Notes under the pieces: generated by a model | The model's database searches: none | Told to the model about the DNA's origin: nothing | What the model saw: only the letters and a program-made list of their open reading frames with translations | Part shown: one piece after another, positions 10,679-19,525 of the stretch | Layout: each line of letters begins with the position of its first letter | Position numbering within the stretch: position 1 is the first letter of the stretch | Assembly: GCF_026210795.1 (NCBI RefSeq) | Contig: NC_089429.1 | Coordinates: 2,108,001-2,172,000, forward strand | DNA length: 64,000 nucleotides | Origin: Rhizophagus irregularis | Taxonomy: Eukaryota; Glomeromycota; Glomeromycetes; Glomerales; Glomeraceae | Reading direction: 5' to 3' | Program-made: the position numbers and the translations under genes

Positions 10679-11635
10679 ATGGTAAACGCTCAGGAATGGT
10701 TTGATGGAAAATACTCAACTGCTGAATCCAAAAGAGCAGTCGAAAGAATAGGTCCAAAAGAAGAGTTTAATAAAAGAATCGAAGACAATATAATTTCAAT
10801 ATTTGGCGGGGGTAGGCCTTTATCAACTCTTCTTCTCGGTATTGATGATATGAAAAGCAGAACACTCAATGAAAATATTAGTTTAGAAGGTTCTCTAACT
10901 TTAAAAGGATTCCTTAATTTAGAATTATTGGATATCAGTAACAAAAAAATTACTACATTAGACGTATCTGATTGTCCTCAACTCCGTGAATTGGATTGTT
11001 CTAATAATCAACTCACCAATTTGACCATATCTGGTTCAAATAAAATTGAAAAAATTCTTTGTGGTAATAACAGATTATCAAATTTAGATTTCTTAAAAAG
11101 TCAAAATCCTGCCAAATTAATTACCCTTCGCATGGACAACAACAATTTTCCTACTCAAAATTTGAAGTGTTTTACTCCTTTTATTAACTTACGTATATTA
11201 TGCATAAGTAACAATCCTTTTACTGGTTCTTTAAAACCATTAAGAAATTTATCTAGTTTAAAGGAAATAAATATCGCTGATACCAACATTGATGGTGGTT
11301 TAGAGTATTTACCTGATGAATTTTTTAACGTCAATGCCGTTGCTTCTGGCTTTAATTTTGGAAGAGGTCACTTTAATAGAAGACTTTTTTGTACTGGAAA
11401 CTTAGCTAAGCAATTAAGCGATTACAAAATCGAAGATGACTCCTATAGAAATTATGACTGGCAAGCCTGGAAGTTAGATAATCAAGAATTAATTAAAAAA
11501 GCTAGAGAAGAGATCGAAGTTAACGAACTTAACGAAGAATCAATTAAGTTGCAAGAATGGGAATCAATATCCAAAGAAATTAAAGAGTTATATGAACAAC
11601 TCCGATGTAATATTTATCTAAAAACTCATATCTGA
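10679..11635 (+). CDS. Short leucine-rich-repeat protein (318 aa)
   Basis: Open from ATG 10679 to TGA 11633-11635. The N-terminus NAQEWFDGKYS is followed by a 50-residue linker and then by about five or six LRRs of the bacterial/fungal short type, with the pattern L-x-x-L-D-x-S-x-x-x-L (LELLDISNKKITTLDVS, LRELDCSNNQLTNLTIS, ITLRMDNNNF, LRILCISNNPFTG, LKEINIADTNIDGG). After residue about 215 the repeats give way to a segment containing NYDWQAWKLDNQELIKKARE and a charged helix to the end. LRRs usually bind proteins; no partner can be read from the sequence. In my recollection related proteins in these fungi have a longer coiled-coil tail, so this copy may be short at the C-terminus. No intron is needed. 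Confidence 0.8.
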   Translation: MVNAQEWFDGKYSTAESKRAVERIGPKEEFNKRIEDNIISIFGGGRPLSTLLLGIDDMKSRTLNENISLEGSLTLKGFLNLELLDISNKKITTLDVSDCPQLRELDCSNNQLTNLTISGSNKIEKILCGNNRLSNLDFLKSQNPAKLITLRMDNNNFPTQNLKCFTPFINLRILCISNNPFTGSLKPLRNLSSLKEINIADTNIDGGLEYLPDEFFNVNAVASGFNFGRGHFNRRLFCTGNLAKQLSDYKIEDDSYRNYDWQAWKLDNQELIKKAREEIEVNELNEESIKLQEWESISKEIKELYEQLRCNIYLKTHI

Positions 11636-12398
11636 ATAAACAAACCTAAGTCATTTTTCAAGAACTTGAGTATTATTTCTTGGATTCGAAACGAAATTAA
11701 GCTTGAATTTTATTTTCAGATTTATTTTCGTTTAGAAATTAGGAGTTAGGGTTGTAAGTTTAATGTTTTATTTGATTTTATCATTATATTTTTCTTTTAT
11801 ATTGAAGAAAAGTAGCTTTTCAAAGTCAAATTTCAATTTTAAAATTTAAAAAAGCACAAAATATTATGGTTTAAAAAATTCTTTCCTAAAACCGTTTTAA
11901 ACTTATAGTTTATTTATAACCCCAATCCTTATTATTTCTAAATATTATTATTTTTTTTTATTATTTCTAAATTTATTTTTATTAAAGAATAAAAAATAAG
12001 TATAAAATCATGTGTAATATGGTTTTTATGGAAATGTATAATTTTGCGTTAACTAAACATGGTTACGTTTTGGCTATATTTAATCATAGTAATATATGAC
12101 TACATTTATTTATCTAACTATGCTTATCTGTAATTATATTATATTTAAATTCTGCAAAAAACCTCGTCACATAAATCAACACCAAAAATTCTGATCATTT
12201 TTTTCCAACCTTCCGAGGCTTCAATTATATATAAACAAACTTACTCCTAATGAAATTCTTAAGTATATCCATAATGGAATATTAGATGACCTTGCTTTTT
12301 ATTATTAATAGAGCATTTATGGACTTTATGTGAAAATTTTTTGTGCGACATTTAAATAAAATTTTATTAATTAAGATACGACAATATCTTAATATACT
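11636..12398. other. Intergenic region
   Basis: AT-rich with homopolymer T and A runs. No gene, RNA or repeat that I can support. Confidence 0.5.
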
Positions 12399-12712
12399 GT
12401 GATTGTTGAATTATTAATAGATACTCGTTATAAGAACTGCGTTAAGCTTTTAAAAATTCGTAAATGTCCCGAATGCTCAGAGAAATTATCCGTAAAAGAA
12501 TTAAGACTAATATCTTTAGACAATATTGGAAAGGCAAAACAACACAAAATATTAATGCAGCTGATGAGAATAGTAATACGAAAGAAATTTATGTTGTATC
12601 ATTAAATGGGCAAAAGTGCAATCAAATTAAAAATAGAAAAAAAATTAGAAAAAAATATGAAAGTAAACAAAAATTAATTTATAATGATGTTGAATTGCAG
12701 GTAATTTATTAA
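12399..12712 (+). pseudogene. Possible zinc-finger gene fragment
   Basis: Two overlapping frames share one stretch. The first gives LLIDTRYKNCVKLLKIRKCP followed by ECSEKL, in which CPEC resembles the last zinc-binding pair of a RING-type finger. The second continues as a charged region rich in K, N and E up to about 12712, as if a frameshift lay near 12530-12560. No upstream half of a RING finger is visible. I can support only a coding-like fragment. Confidence 0.25.
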
Positions 12713-13196
12713 AATTATTTCGTCTTATGTGAGATGGAAACTGGTTATTAACTCAATTAATTTAAATTCATTTCGTTATATATTTAAGAATCAAATTACC
12801 ACACCTTGTACGTTACAAGATTATAAAATTTAGCCAGGAAGTCTCATATACAATTGTTTATTGTACTTTATGCAGAATCCATCAAGAATACCATCTTTGA
12901 TTTATTTTGGGGTTATCCCACAAGTGGAAATCAAGATTATTTGGAGGGAAGTTGTTTAATTTACAAGGGGTAGATATCACAATTTCCTTAAAGAAATATA
13001 ATTTAAATTGAACTACTATCTCTAAGATTAATTTTGTTATGTTATTTTAGTGATGTATTTTTTAGAAAATATATGATCATACGTCAGTATTCTATCCATC
13101 ATTTCCAGATATGAGACATTCAGGCGATATTGATGGATAATGTAAATAAAAGAGATATTAGAAAATAAAATGCTTTCAAATTCACACTTAACTAAA

Positions 13197-13440
13197 CTAA
13201 ATAATAAAATATAAAAGAGAGATTAAGAAAATGAAGATACGAAAAAAAGAGAAAATGGTAGAAGACAAAGGGGAGATAAATAAAAAAATATAAATCCATA
13301 AAGTAAGTAACATAATAAGGAATGAAATACAAGAACGAAAATACGAAAGCAAATAGAAAAACAATGATGTCAATACGGAATGGAGATATAACTCATGCCT
13401 CGCCTCTTTTCTCACCACAACTATAGTCTGTACATGACTT
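13197..13440. other. Intergenic, purine-rich
   Basis: The plus strand is purine-rich (AAGAAAATGAAGATACGAAA type), which makes an open but low-complexity hydrophobic frame on the minus strand (13197-13466). I do not consider that frame a gene. Confidence 0.4.
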
Positions 13441-13608
13441 AATGGAGATAGGTGCTCCAAGAACACAAAATTATATTGAAACTTGGCATCGTCGCTGAAC
13501 GCTGGGTAACTTTAAGTTAATCGAACACTATACTATAGTTAATGAGTTTTAAAGGAGCAACAATAAGCAGAACTTAAAAGTTGAAAATATTCTTCGTGGT
13601 GCTCAATG
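13441..13608 (+). pseudogene. MULE-type transposase C-terminal remnant, 5' part
   Basis: The frame reads GAPRTQNYIETWHRR, then a TGA, then TLGNFKLIEHYTIVNEF, a TAA, and KVENILRGAQ up to the hAT insertion point. The E-x-W-H-R block, followed about 35 residues later by a G-x-x-P-K-x-K-K block, is a pattern I associate with the end of MULE transposases in these fungi. The second part lies at 28106-28160. Two in-frame stops show that it was dead, or died after the insertion. Confidence 0.4.
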
Positions 13609-14471
13609 TAGGGATTGGAATCGATTCCCATTATTGGAATCGATTTTAAAATTGATTAATCGCGATTAATCGTTTCGCAAATATCGATTTTAAGATTCGA
13701 TTTTCGATTTTTGATAATCGAAACTAATCGAATTTATATTTCACAAAAAATACAAATTACGGTGCAAATTTATAATTATACTTAAAAGATTATTTATAAT
13801 AATAGAATTTTTTTAAAAGTAATATAATTTGAGAATGTCAAATTCACCGATCACACCCACGTTTTTGATTGGTTACGCGATTACGTCATCATCAATAAAT
13901 GTTTATTTGTTTATTATTTCTAGTACTTTCCCAACTTTAAACCCTTCGCTCAGCTGGTATGTTTTTCTTTTTTTTTCTTTTATTGTTTTTATATTTTATT
14001 TCTTGCTAACTTTATTTTATTCTCTTTAAGTTCTTACTCCTTTCAGTCTTTTGCTCTTTGCAATTAAGGTGTGTTTAGTATTACATAGTCACGATTTTTT
14101 GAAGTTTTTGTTTTTTTTTTATTTTGTCTCTTACACTTCGTTTCTTATATTTTGTTCCTTACATTTCCTTTCTAACTTTATTTTGTTTTCTTTTAGGTCC
14201 TTAGTTCTTCCCGGTGTGTTCTTTCTTTTATTTTTTTTTATTATTTTTTTTATTTTGTCTATCATATTTCGTTTATTTTATGGTTTTTATTTGGTCGGTT
14301 GGTTTCCTTCATTTTTTTATTCCCTACTATTTTTTTATCTTTTGTTTCCATTGTTACTTTTATTTCCTTAATTTTTCATTTCTTTTTCACTCCACTTCAT
14401 TTTTTTTCGTTCCTTTTCGCTTGTCCCTCGTTTCTTTCACTCCTTTTCACTCCCCGTGTTTTATATCGCGT

Positions 14472-15120
14472 TGTCACCCACGTCTGCCACCCGTGGATAA
14501 ACACATCTTTCTCATTTAACTTATTTCTCGTTACTTTGCTTGGTTTAGATTTTATTTTTCTTTTAACTTCTCGCTTTCTTTCTCATATATCCATAGTATT
14601 TATTCTCAATACTACCACTCATTCATAATATTCTCACAATATTATGTTGCCTGTAATATTTATTCTTTCAAATATTACCATCTTATTTCTTATAAACTGC
14701 GAGAGTTCTCCTAACTTCTTATATTTCATACAATAAAACGAGAATAACTCCTTTTACTTTTACTTTTCTGGACTTAATAATAATATTAATTAATTCTCAA
14801 GCGTACAATGAGCATATTCAAGATAACTTTTAATAATTAATATTTAATTTATTAAATTTGAGTCAAAACTGACTGCGGAATTCCTAACGAATCCCACCTA
14901 TATTTATACATTTTTAAGAAAACTATTTCTACCACTTCTAACTTTTCTACTAATAAAAATTTAAGAACAATAAGAAAATAAAGATATATTATCATATGAC
15001 TATCTTGTGACTAAACTAAACTAAACTATAAATATTATTTTATCGGTTAATTATTTATCCTTGTTCCATTCGGTCTTTTATTCATCCGCTCACGTGATCA
15101 TCCTGATTTCTCGGGTTACA
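14472..15120 (-). repeat. 3' LTR of the Ty3-type element
   Basis: 649 bp with TG/CA ends, read on the minus strand as TGTAACCCGAGA...GGGTGACA. The copies differ from the 5' LTR at about two visible sites (CATAG versus CGTAG near 14600 and GCGGAATT versus GCGAAATT near 14880). It contains the E-box-like palindrome TCACGTGATCA near its upstream edge. Confidence 0.93.
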
Positions 15121-15137
15121 GCTATCCCCCCCAAGAA
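15121..15137 (-). other. Polypurine tract for plus-strand priming
   Basis: On the minus strand the sequence directly before the 3' LTR is TTCTTGGGGGGGATAGC, followed by the LTR start TGTAAC. A G-run next to the 3' LTR is the expected plus-strand primer site in Ty3/gypsy elements. Confidence 0.75.
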
Positions 15138-15151
15138 AAATTTGAGTCCCA

Positions 15152-16339
15152 TCAAATTCTAATTATAACTTCGAAATTTGACCTGTCAATATATTCCTTC
15201 AATAATTCTCCATTTACTGGCGTTTTCTGTATCCTTCCCTCCATAGTTTTAATTTTATAAGATCCTTTAGAAATTATTTCATGTATATAATACGGTCCTT
15301 TCCATTTTTCTTCTAGTTTTCCAGACCATTGTTTTTCTTTTGCTGCATCATAATATAGCACTTTATCCCCTATTTGAAAATTCTTTTTCATCTTGTATTT
15401 CTTATCATGATATTTCTTCTGTTTTTCTTGAGATTTCTCTATATTTTCTTTAGCTTGACTTCTAATGTTCGGTAGATCTTCCATTAAACTATTAATTCTT
15501 TGTGTTATCGTAACATTTTCATCTTCTAAATTTAATAATGTCTTCATTTCTCTTCCATATATTAGATATCCTGGTTTTAACTTGGTTGAATCATTCTTCT
15601 TTGTTCTATATGCAAATAAAACTCCCGGTATTTTTAAATCCCAATCTTTAATGTTATTCAATTTTGCTAATGATTCACATAATGTTTTGTTGAACCTTTC
15701 TATTAATCCATTCGTCTTCGGGTGATAAGGTGTCGAAAAATTGTGTTTTATCTGAAATTCCTTCATTAATAGTTCTACTAATTTATTATTAAAATGACTT
15801 CCCCTATCACTTAATATCTTCTTTGGACATCCATGTCTACATATTATATCTTCATAAATGAATCTTGCAATTTCCTTAGCATCTGCTGTTTCTAGAGCTC
15901 TAGCTTCTGGCCATTTCGTAAAATAATCCATTGCCGTAACTATGTATCTATTATTTCTTTCTGTTATTGGTAACGGTCCCACAACATCTATTCCAATCTG
16001 ATAAAATGGTTCTTTAACTTTTATTACATTTAATTCGTGTTTTCCAATCGGTTTTCCTCTCCTTTGACAACTATCGCATGATTTAACATATCTTTCCATA
16101 TCTTGTTTCATTCCTTTCCAATAATATTTCTCTCTAATCCTTTCATATGTTGCATCTATTCCAAAATGTCCAGATAGTTCATGGTCGTGTGCAATATACA
16201 TTAATCCTTCGAACTCATATTTTCTTATTACTCTCAGTTCTCTATTATCCTTTATTCTATATAACAAACCATCTTTCATCCTATAGTGTTGTTCATTATC
16301 TACATTTTTAATTATCTCATTATATTTATCTTCTTCCAT
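15152..16339 (-). CDS. Integrase (395 aa) of the Ty3-type element
   Basis: The start ATG at 16339 lies inside the end of the 50-codon ORF. The N-terminal HHCC zinc domain is complete (HDHELSGHFG at 51-60 and C88-x2-C91 in CDSC). The catalytic core has D118 (IGIDVVGPLP), D178 (ILSDRGSHF) and E214 (GLIERFNK), with exactly 35 residues between the second and third acids, as in the DD35E class. The C-terminal part has the GPY/F-like signature EEKWKGPYYIHEII. The protein inserts element DNA into the host genome. No chromodomain is seen after GPY/F, since the frame ends about 30 residues later. All key residues are present. Unlike most Ty3 Pol proteins it is not in one open frame with RT. Confidence 0.95.
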   Translation of the reverse strand: MEEDKYNEIIKNVDNEQHYRMKDGLLYRIKDNRELRVIRKYEFEGLMYIAHDHELSGHFGIDATYERIREKYYWKGMKQDMERYVKSCDSCQRRGKPIGKHELNVIKVKEPFYQIGIDVVGPLPITERNNRYIVTAMDYFTKWPEARALETADAKEIARFIYEDIICRHGCPKKILSDRGSHFNNKLVELLMKEFQIKHNFSTPYHPKTNGLIERFNKTLCESLAKLNNIKDWDLKIPGVLFAYRTKKNDSTKLKPGYLIYGREMKTLLNLEDENVTITQRINSLMEDLPNIRSQAKENIEKSQEKQKKYHDKKYKMKKNFQIGDKVLYYDAAKEKQWSGKLEEKWKGPYYIHEIISKGSYKIKTMEGRIQKTPVNGELLKEYIDRSNFEVIIRI

Positions 16340-16478
16340 TAGCTAGTATTTCTTCTATTTCTTCTTCAAAAGGTAAAATAAACCTAATACTTTTATCTTC
16401 AAATAACACGCAGTGATAATTCGTATTCCTGTGTATGATGTAAATATATATTCCTATTCCAATATTTTCAGTAGTCAT
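16326..16478 (-). CDS. Small 50-codon ORF between RT-kinase and integrase
   Basis: Opens with ATG two bases after the TAA of the RT-kinase ORF (TAA-AA-ATG) and ends 14 nt inside the integrase ORF, in a different frame. It encodes TTENIGIGIYIYIIHRNTNY, then a strand-rich segment ending RFILPFEEEIEEILANGRR. I do not recognise the peptide. The close stop/start arrangement on both sides suggests translational coupling or a small accessory protein. It could equally be a spacer that is open by chance, since 50 codons is short. Confidence 0.45.
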   Translation of the reverse strand: MTTENIGIGIYIYIIHRNTNYHCVLFEDKSIRFILPFEEEIEEILANGRR

Positions 16479-16480
16479 TT

Positions 16481-18802
16481 TTATTTTTCCAATAGCTTTT
16501 CAACTCGTTTATATACTTTTTTCCAACTTTTGTCATCGTTTTTAATTCTAATCCTCTTATATTTTCCTTTATTCTTATAAATATTCTGATGTTCTTTAAA
16601 CATTTTCACCATGTCCATATATTCCTCTTCGTTCAACGTTTCATATGATGTTTTATGTCCTTCATTACTTTTCTTAGTTTCTCTTCCAATATAATTATTC
16701 CAACATTCTTTATTTTCTAAGAAAATTATTACCGCATTATCTATAATGTCTTTATATTTAAATATCTCTTTCTCCATTTTATGATTCCCATATGGAGTAA
16801 TATATCCTCTGTCAAAACTTTTGGTCTTTTGATAAAAGTATTCACAATATGGTGACTTATCCAGTATTATAATGTCTTCATCTGTAAATTCAACTATTCT
16901 CCTATTGATTTCTTCTACAACTTGTTTTCTAAATAACCATTCATATTCTTTTGAAGGTTCCTCAAATCTCTTATCATCATTTCTTCTTCTTTTAAACTTA
17001 TTAAATATTATTTTTAAATCATCCTTTTCTTTTAATCGTTTAATTATATTTTCCACTATGGTGGATTTCCCTACACCATCAACCCCATCAACAATAATAA
17101 TCTGTGGTTTACTCTTCCTTCCTAATTTCTTTAATAATTCTTTTTCTGTCTTTTCTTCTAAGTTCAGTAATATTGCTTCTTTATCATTAAAATATTTCAT
17201 ATCATCCCATTTTCCCTTAAATCTTCTAGCGTCGAACCATTCATTTCCTGATCTAACATATCTCAGCTTTTTCTCTTTATTATGTTCCATTTTCATTATT
17301 TCTTGACTTAAGCCTCCAGGGTCCCTTTTTATAACTTTCTCTTCAAATTCTAGTCTTGATAACGCATCTGCATTCTTATTTTCTTTACCACTTCTATGTA
17401 TTACTTCAAAATCATATTGTTGTAACTCCATTACCCATCTTGCTCTTCTTCCTGTAGGTACTTTAGCATTCATTAATCCTTTTAACGCAGCATGATCCGT
17501 TATAACCGTAAATTTTCTTCCTGCTAAGAACTTATGGAAATACTTGATCCCCCAGAATATCGCTAAACATTCTAATTCTGTTATTGCATAATTCTTTTCT
17601 GCTCCCACTAAACTTCTACTAGCATAGGCGATAACAAATTCTTTATTTTCTTCATTTTTCTGAGATAATACTGCTCCTAACCCTTCTCCTGATGCGTCTG
17701 TAATCAATATAAACTCCTTTTCGAAATTAGGGTGATCTAATACTGGTTTCTCCATTAATCTTATTTTTAATTCTTCAAATGCTTCCTGCTGTTTCTCTGT
17801 CCATTCAAATGGTACATCCTTTTTAACTAAGTGATATAAAGGCTTTGCTATTTTCGCAAAATTCTTTATAAATCTTCTATAATATGAGCACAATCCTAAA
17901 AATGATCTCACTTGTGTAACAGTTTCTGGTATCTTTATTTCTTTAATCTTCTCCACTTTCTTTGCATCTGGTTTCAAACCATCTCTTCCAACTATATGTC
18001 CTAAAAATTCTATATTTCGTTCACCAAACTTACATTTCTTCAATTTCACAATCAAGTTGTTTTTCTTTAATTTGTTCAACACTTTATCGATATGTTCCAC
18101 ATGTTCTTCAAAATTTTTTGAATAAATCATTATATCATCTAGATATACTATTACAAATTCTCCAATATATTCTTTTAATATCTCATCCATTATCCTCTGA
18201 AATGTTCCTGGTGCATTCTTTAAACCAAATGGCATAACATTATATTCATATAATCCTTGTGAACATATAAATGCTGTCTTTTCTTTATCTTCTTCTACCA
18301 TTTCTACTTGATGATACCCTGCCGCTAGATCCAAACTCGTAAACCATCTCGCTGTTCTATATTTTTCTAATAATTCGTCTATTCTTGGTAATGGGTATGC
18401 ATCCGACTTAGTTATATTATTCAATTTCCTATAATCAATGCAAAATCTATAATTTCCTGTTTTCTTTCCTGCTAGTGTTACTGGAGACGCCCATGGACTC
18501 CATGACTTTCTAATTTTCCCCATTTTTAATAACTGTTCAACTTCTTTCTTTATAAACTTTCCCTTTTCCTCGGTCTCTTTATACCTCTTCTGTGCTATTG
18601 GTTCTTGACCTTCTTTAATTTCTATTTTATGTCTAACAGTGTCTACCTTTCCTAATTTTTCTCCATCGTATTCAAATATCTCTTCATAACTTTTGATTAG
18701 CTTTATTATACCATCCTTTCTTTTACCTGTTACTTCTCCCAAATTTATCTTTTTATCGAACTTTTCCCATTTAGTTTCATTTTTATCATTTTCATTTATC
18801 AT
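16481..18802 (-). CDS. Reverse transcriptase-RNase H with C-terminal P-loop nucleotide-kinase-like domain (773 aa)
   Basis: Starts at ATG 18802. Residues about 55-330 are a Ty3-type RT: SPWASPVTLAGKK, FCIDYRKLN, FTSLDLAAGYHQ, MPFGLKNAPGTFQ and the catalytic YLDD near residue 220. Residues about 330-490 are the connection and RNase H (LITDASGEGLGAVL, ITELECLAIFWGI, ITDHAALKGL, NADALSR). After a 60-residue linker comes a separate alpha/beta domain, residues about 560-773. It has strand IIIVDG, Walker A GVDGVGKST (about 572-580), a second strand with IIILDKSPYCEYFYQ in the place of the DR[YS] substrate motif of thymidylate and deoxynucleoside kinases, a strand VIIFLE, and an arginine/lysine-containing lid-like segment (GRETKKSNEG). 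This suggests a dNTP-supply activity fused to RT, but catalysis is untested and the usual DR is DK. Integrase, normally downstream in the same frame, is encoded separately. Confidence 0.92.
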   Translation of the reverse strand: MINENDKNETKWEKFDKKINLGEVTGKRKDGIIKLIKSYEEIFEYDGEKLGKVDTVRHKIEIKEGQEPIAQKRYKETEEKGKFIKKEVEQLLKMGKIRKSWSPWASPVTLAGKKTGNYRFCIDYRKLNNITKSDAYPLPRIDELLEKYRTARWFTSLDLAAGYHQVEMVEEDKEKTAFICSQGLYEYNVMPFGLKNAPGTFQRIMDEILKEYIGEFVIVYLDDIMIYSKNFEEHVEHIDKVLNKLKKNNLIVKLKKCKFGERNIEFLGHIVGRDGLKPDAKKVEKIKEIKIPETVTQVRSFLGLCSYYRRFIKNFAKIAKPLYHLVKKDVPFEWTEKQQEAFEELKIRLMEKPVLDHPNFEKEFILITDASGEGLGAVLSQKNEENKEFVIAYASRSLVGAEKNYAITELECLAIFWGIKYFHKFLAGRKFTVITDHAALKGLMNAKVPTGRRARWVMELQQYDFEVIHRSGKENKNADALSRLEFEEKVIKRDPGGLSQEIMKMEHNKEKKLRYVRSGNEWFDARRFKGKWDDMKYFNDKEAILLNLEEKTEKELLKKLGRKSKPQIIIVDGVDGVGKSTIVENIIKRLKEKDDLKIIFNKFKRRRNDDKRFEEPSKEYEWLFRKQVVEEINRRIVEFTDEDIIILDKSPYCEYFYQKTKSFDRGYITPYGNHKMEKEIFKYKDIIDNAVIIFLENKECWNNYIGRETKKSNEGHKTSYETLNEEEYMDMVKMFKEHQNIYKNKGKYKRIRIKNDDKSWKKVYKRVEKLLEK

Positions 18803-18886
18803 TTTAAAATTTATTTATTATTTTATTTCTTATTATTATTTCAACAATTTTACATTTTAGGACAATTTTAACCCTTTTTATATAAT

Positions 18887-19525
18887 TTAATCCTCATTTT
18901 CACTAGATATTTCACTATCATCAGACGAGCTTTCTTCACTGGAACTTTCACTATCTTCTTGAGACTCATTTTCTTTTACTACTTCCTTTTCTTTTATTGC
19001 TTCTTTTACTGTATATAACTTCTTTCCTTCTTCTTGTTCATAATCAGATTCTCCTGATTCACTTTCATAGTCGGATTCTTCTGACTCTTCCACTTGTTTA
19101 ATATACCACACTGGTATGTCTATTATTTCTTCATCATTTTCTAATTCCAATATCTTTTCTTTATAGTTGATATTTGCATTCCATTTATCCAATAAATCAT
19201 TTCCTATAATCATTTCTTTTTGCTTTGAATCTATTACATCTAATGTTACTGGTAATACTAATTCTTTATAAACTTTTATTTCTGTATTCACTTTTCCTAA
19301 TGAAGCAATCTTTCCTCCATCTGCTAATGTACACGTAATATTACTTTTTCCTTTTATTGGTATATTTAACTCTTTTCTTAATTTCTCTGTTATTACACTT
19401 ATTGCTGCTCCTGAATCTATTACAACTTCGATTTCCTTATCATTTATTATAAACTGTGTTTTCATTGCCGTTGTAACTTCTTTTTCTCCACTTATTTCAG
19501 TCTTTTTCACCTCCGAGTGTAGTCA
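18887..19525 (-). CDS. Retropepsin-type protease, reached from Gag through UGA-CUA
   Basis: The open frame follows the Gag stop in the same frame: GAG TGA CTA CAC TCG GAG, then the protease. Counting from the GTG at 19510, 207 codons remain. The active site DSGAA is at residues 32-36, after the strand IEVVI; the second half has TLDVIDSKQKEMIIGNDLL, matching the IGxDLL flap-to-end signature of retroviral aspartic proteases. It should mature the Gag and Pol products as a homodimer. The C-terminal 80 residues are an acidic serine-rich tail (SEESDYESES, SSSEESSSDD). The first ATG lies at codon 16, close to the domain edge, so independent initiation there is possible. Readthrough of the UGA is favoured by the CUA that follows. 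Stops after 18887 separate it from RT. Confidence 0.88.

Noticed and set aside
12464-12712. 82-codon ORF as a separate gene
   Set aside because: It overlaps the cysteine-bearing frame and looks like its frameshifted continuation rather than a gene of its own.
13829-14628. Overlapping plus-strand ORFs rich in F, S and L
   Set aside because: Pyrimidine-rich filler of the hAT element and LTR sequence; composition alone keeps the frames open.
19508-19510. GTG at the head of the protease ORF as a true start codon
   Set aside because: Non-AUG start would be unusual in a fungus; the frame is continuous with Gag through the UGA, so readthrough (or the ATG at codon 16) is more likely.
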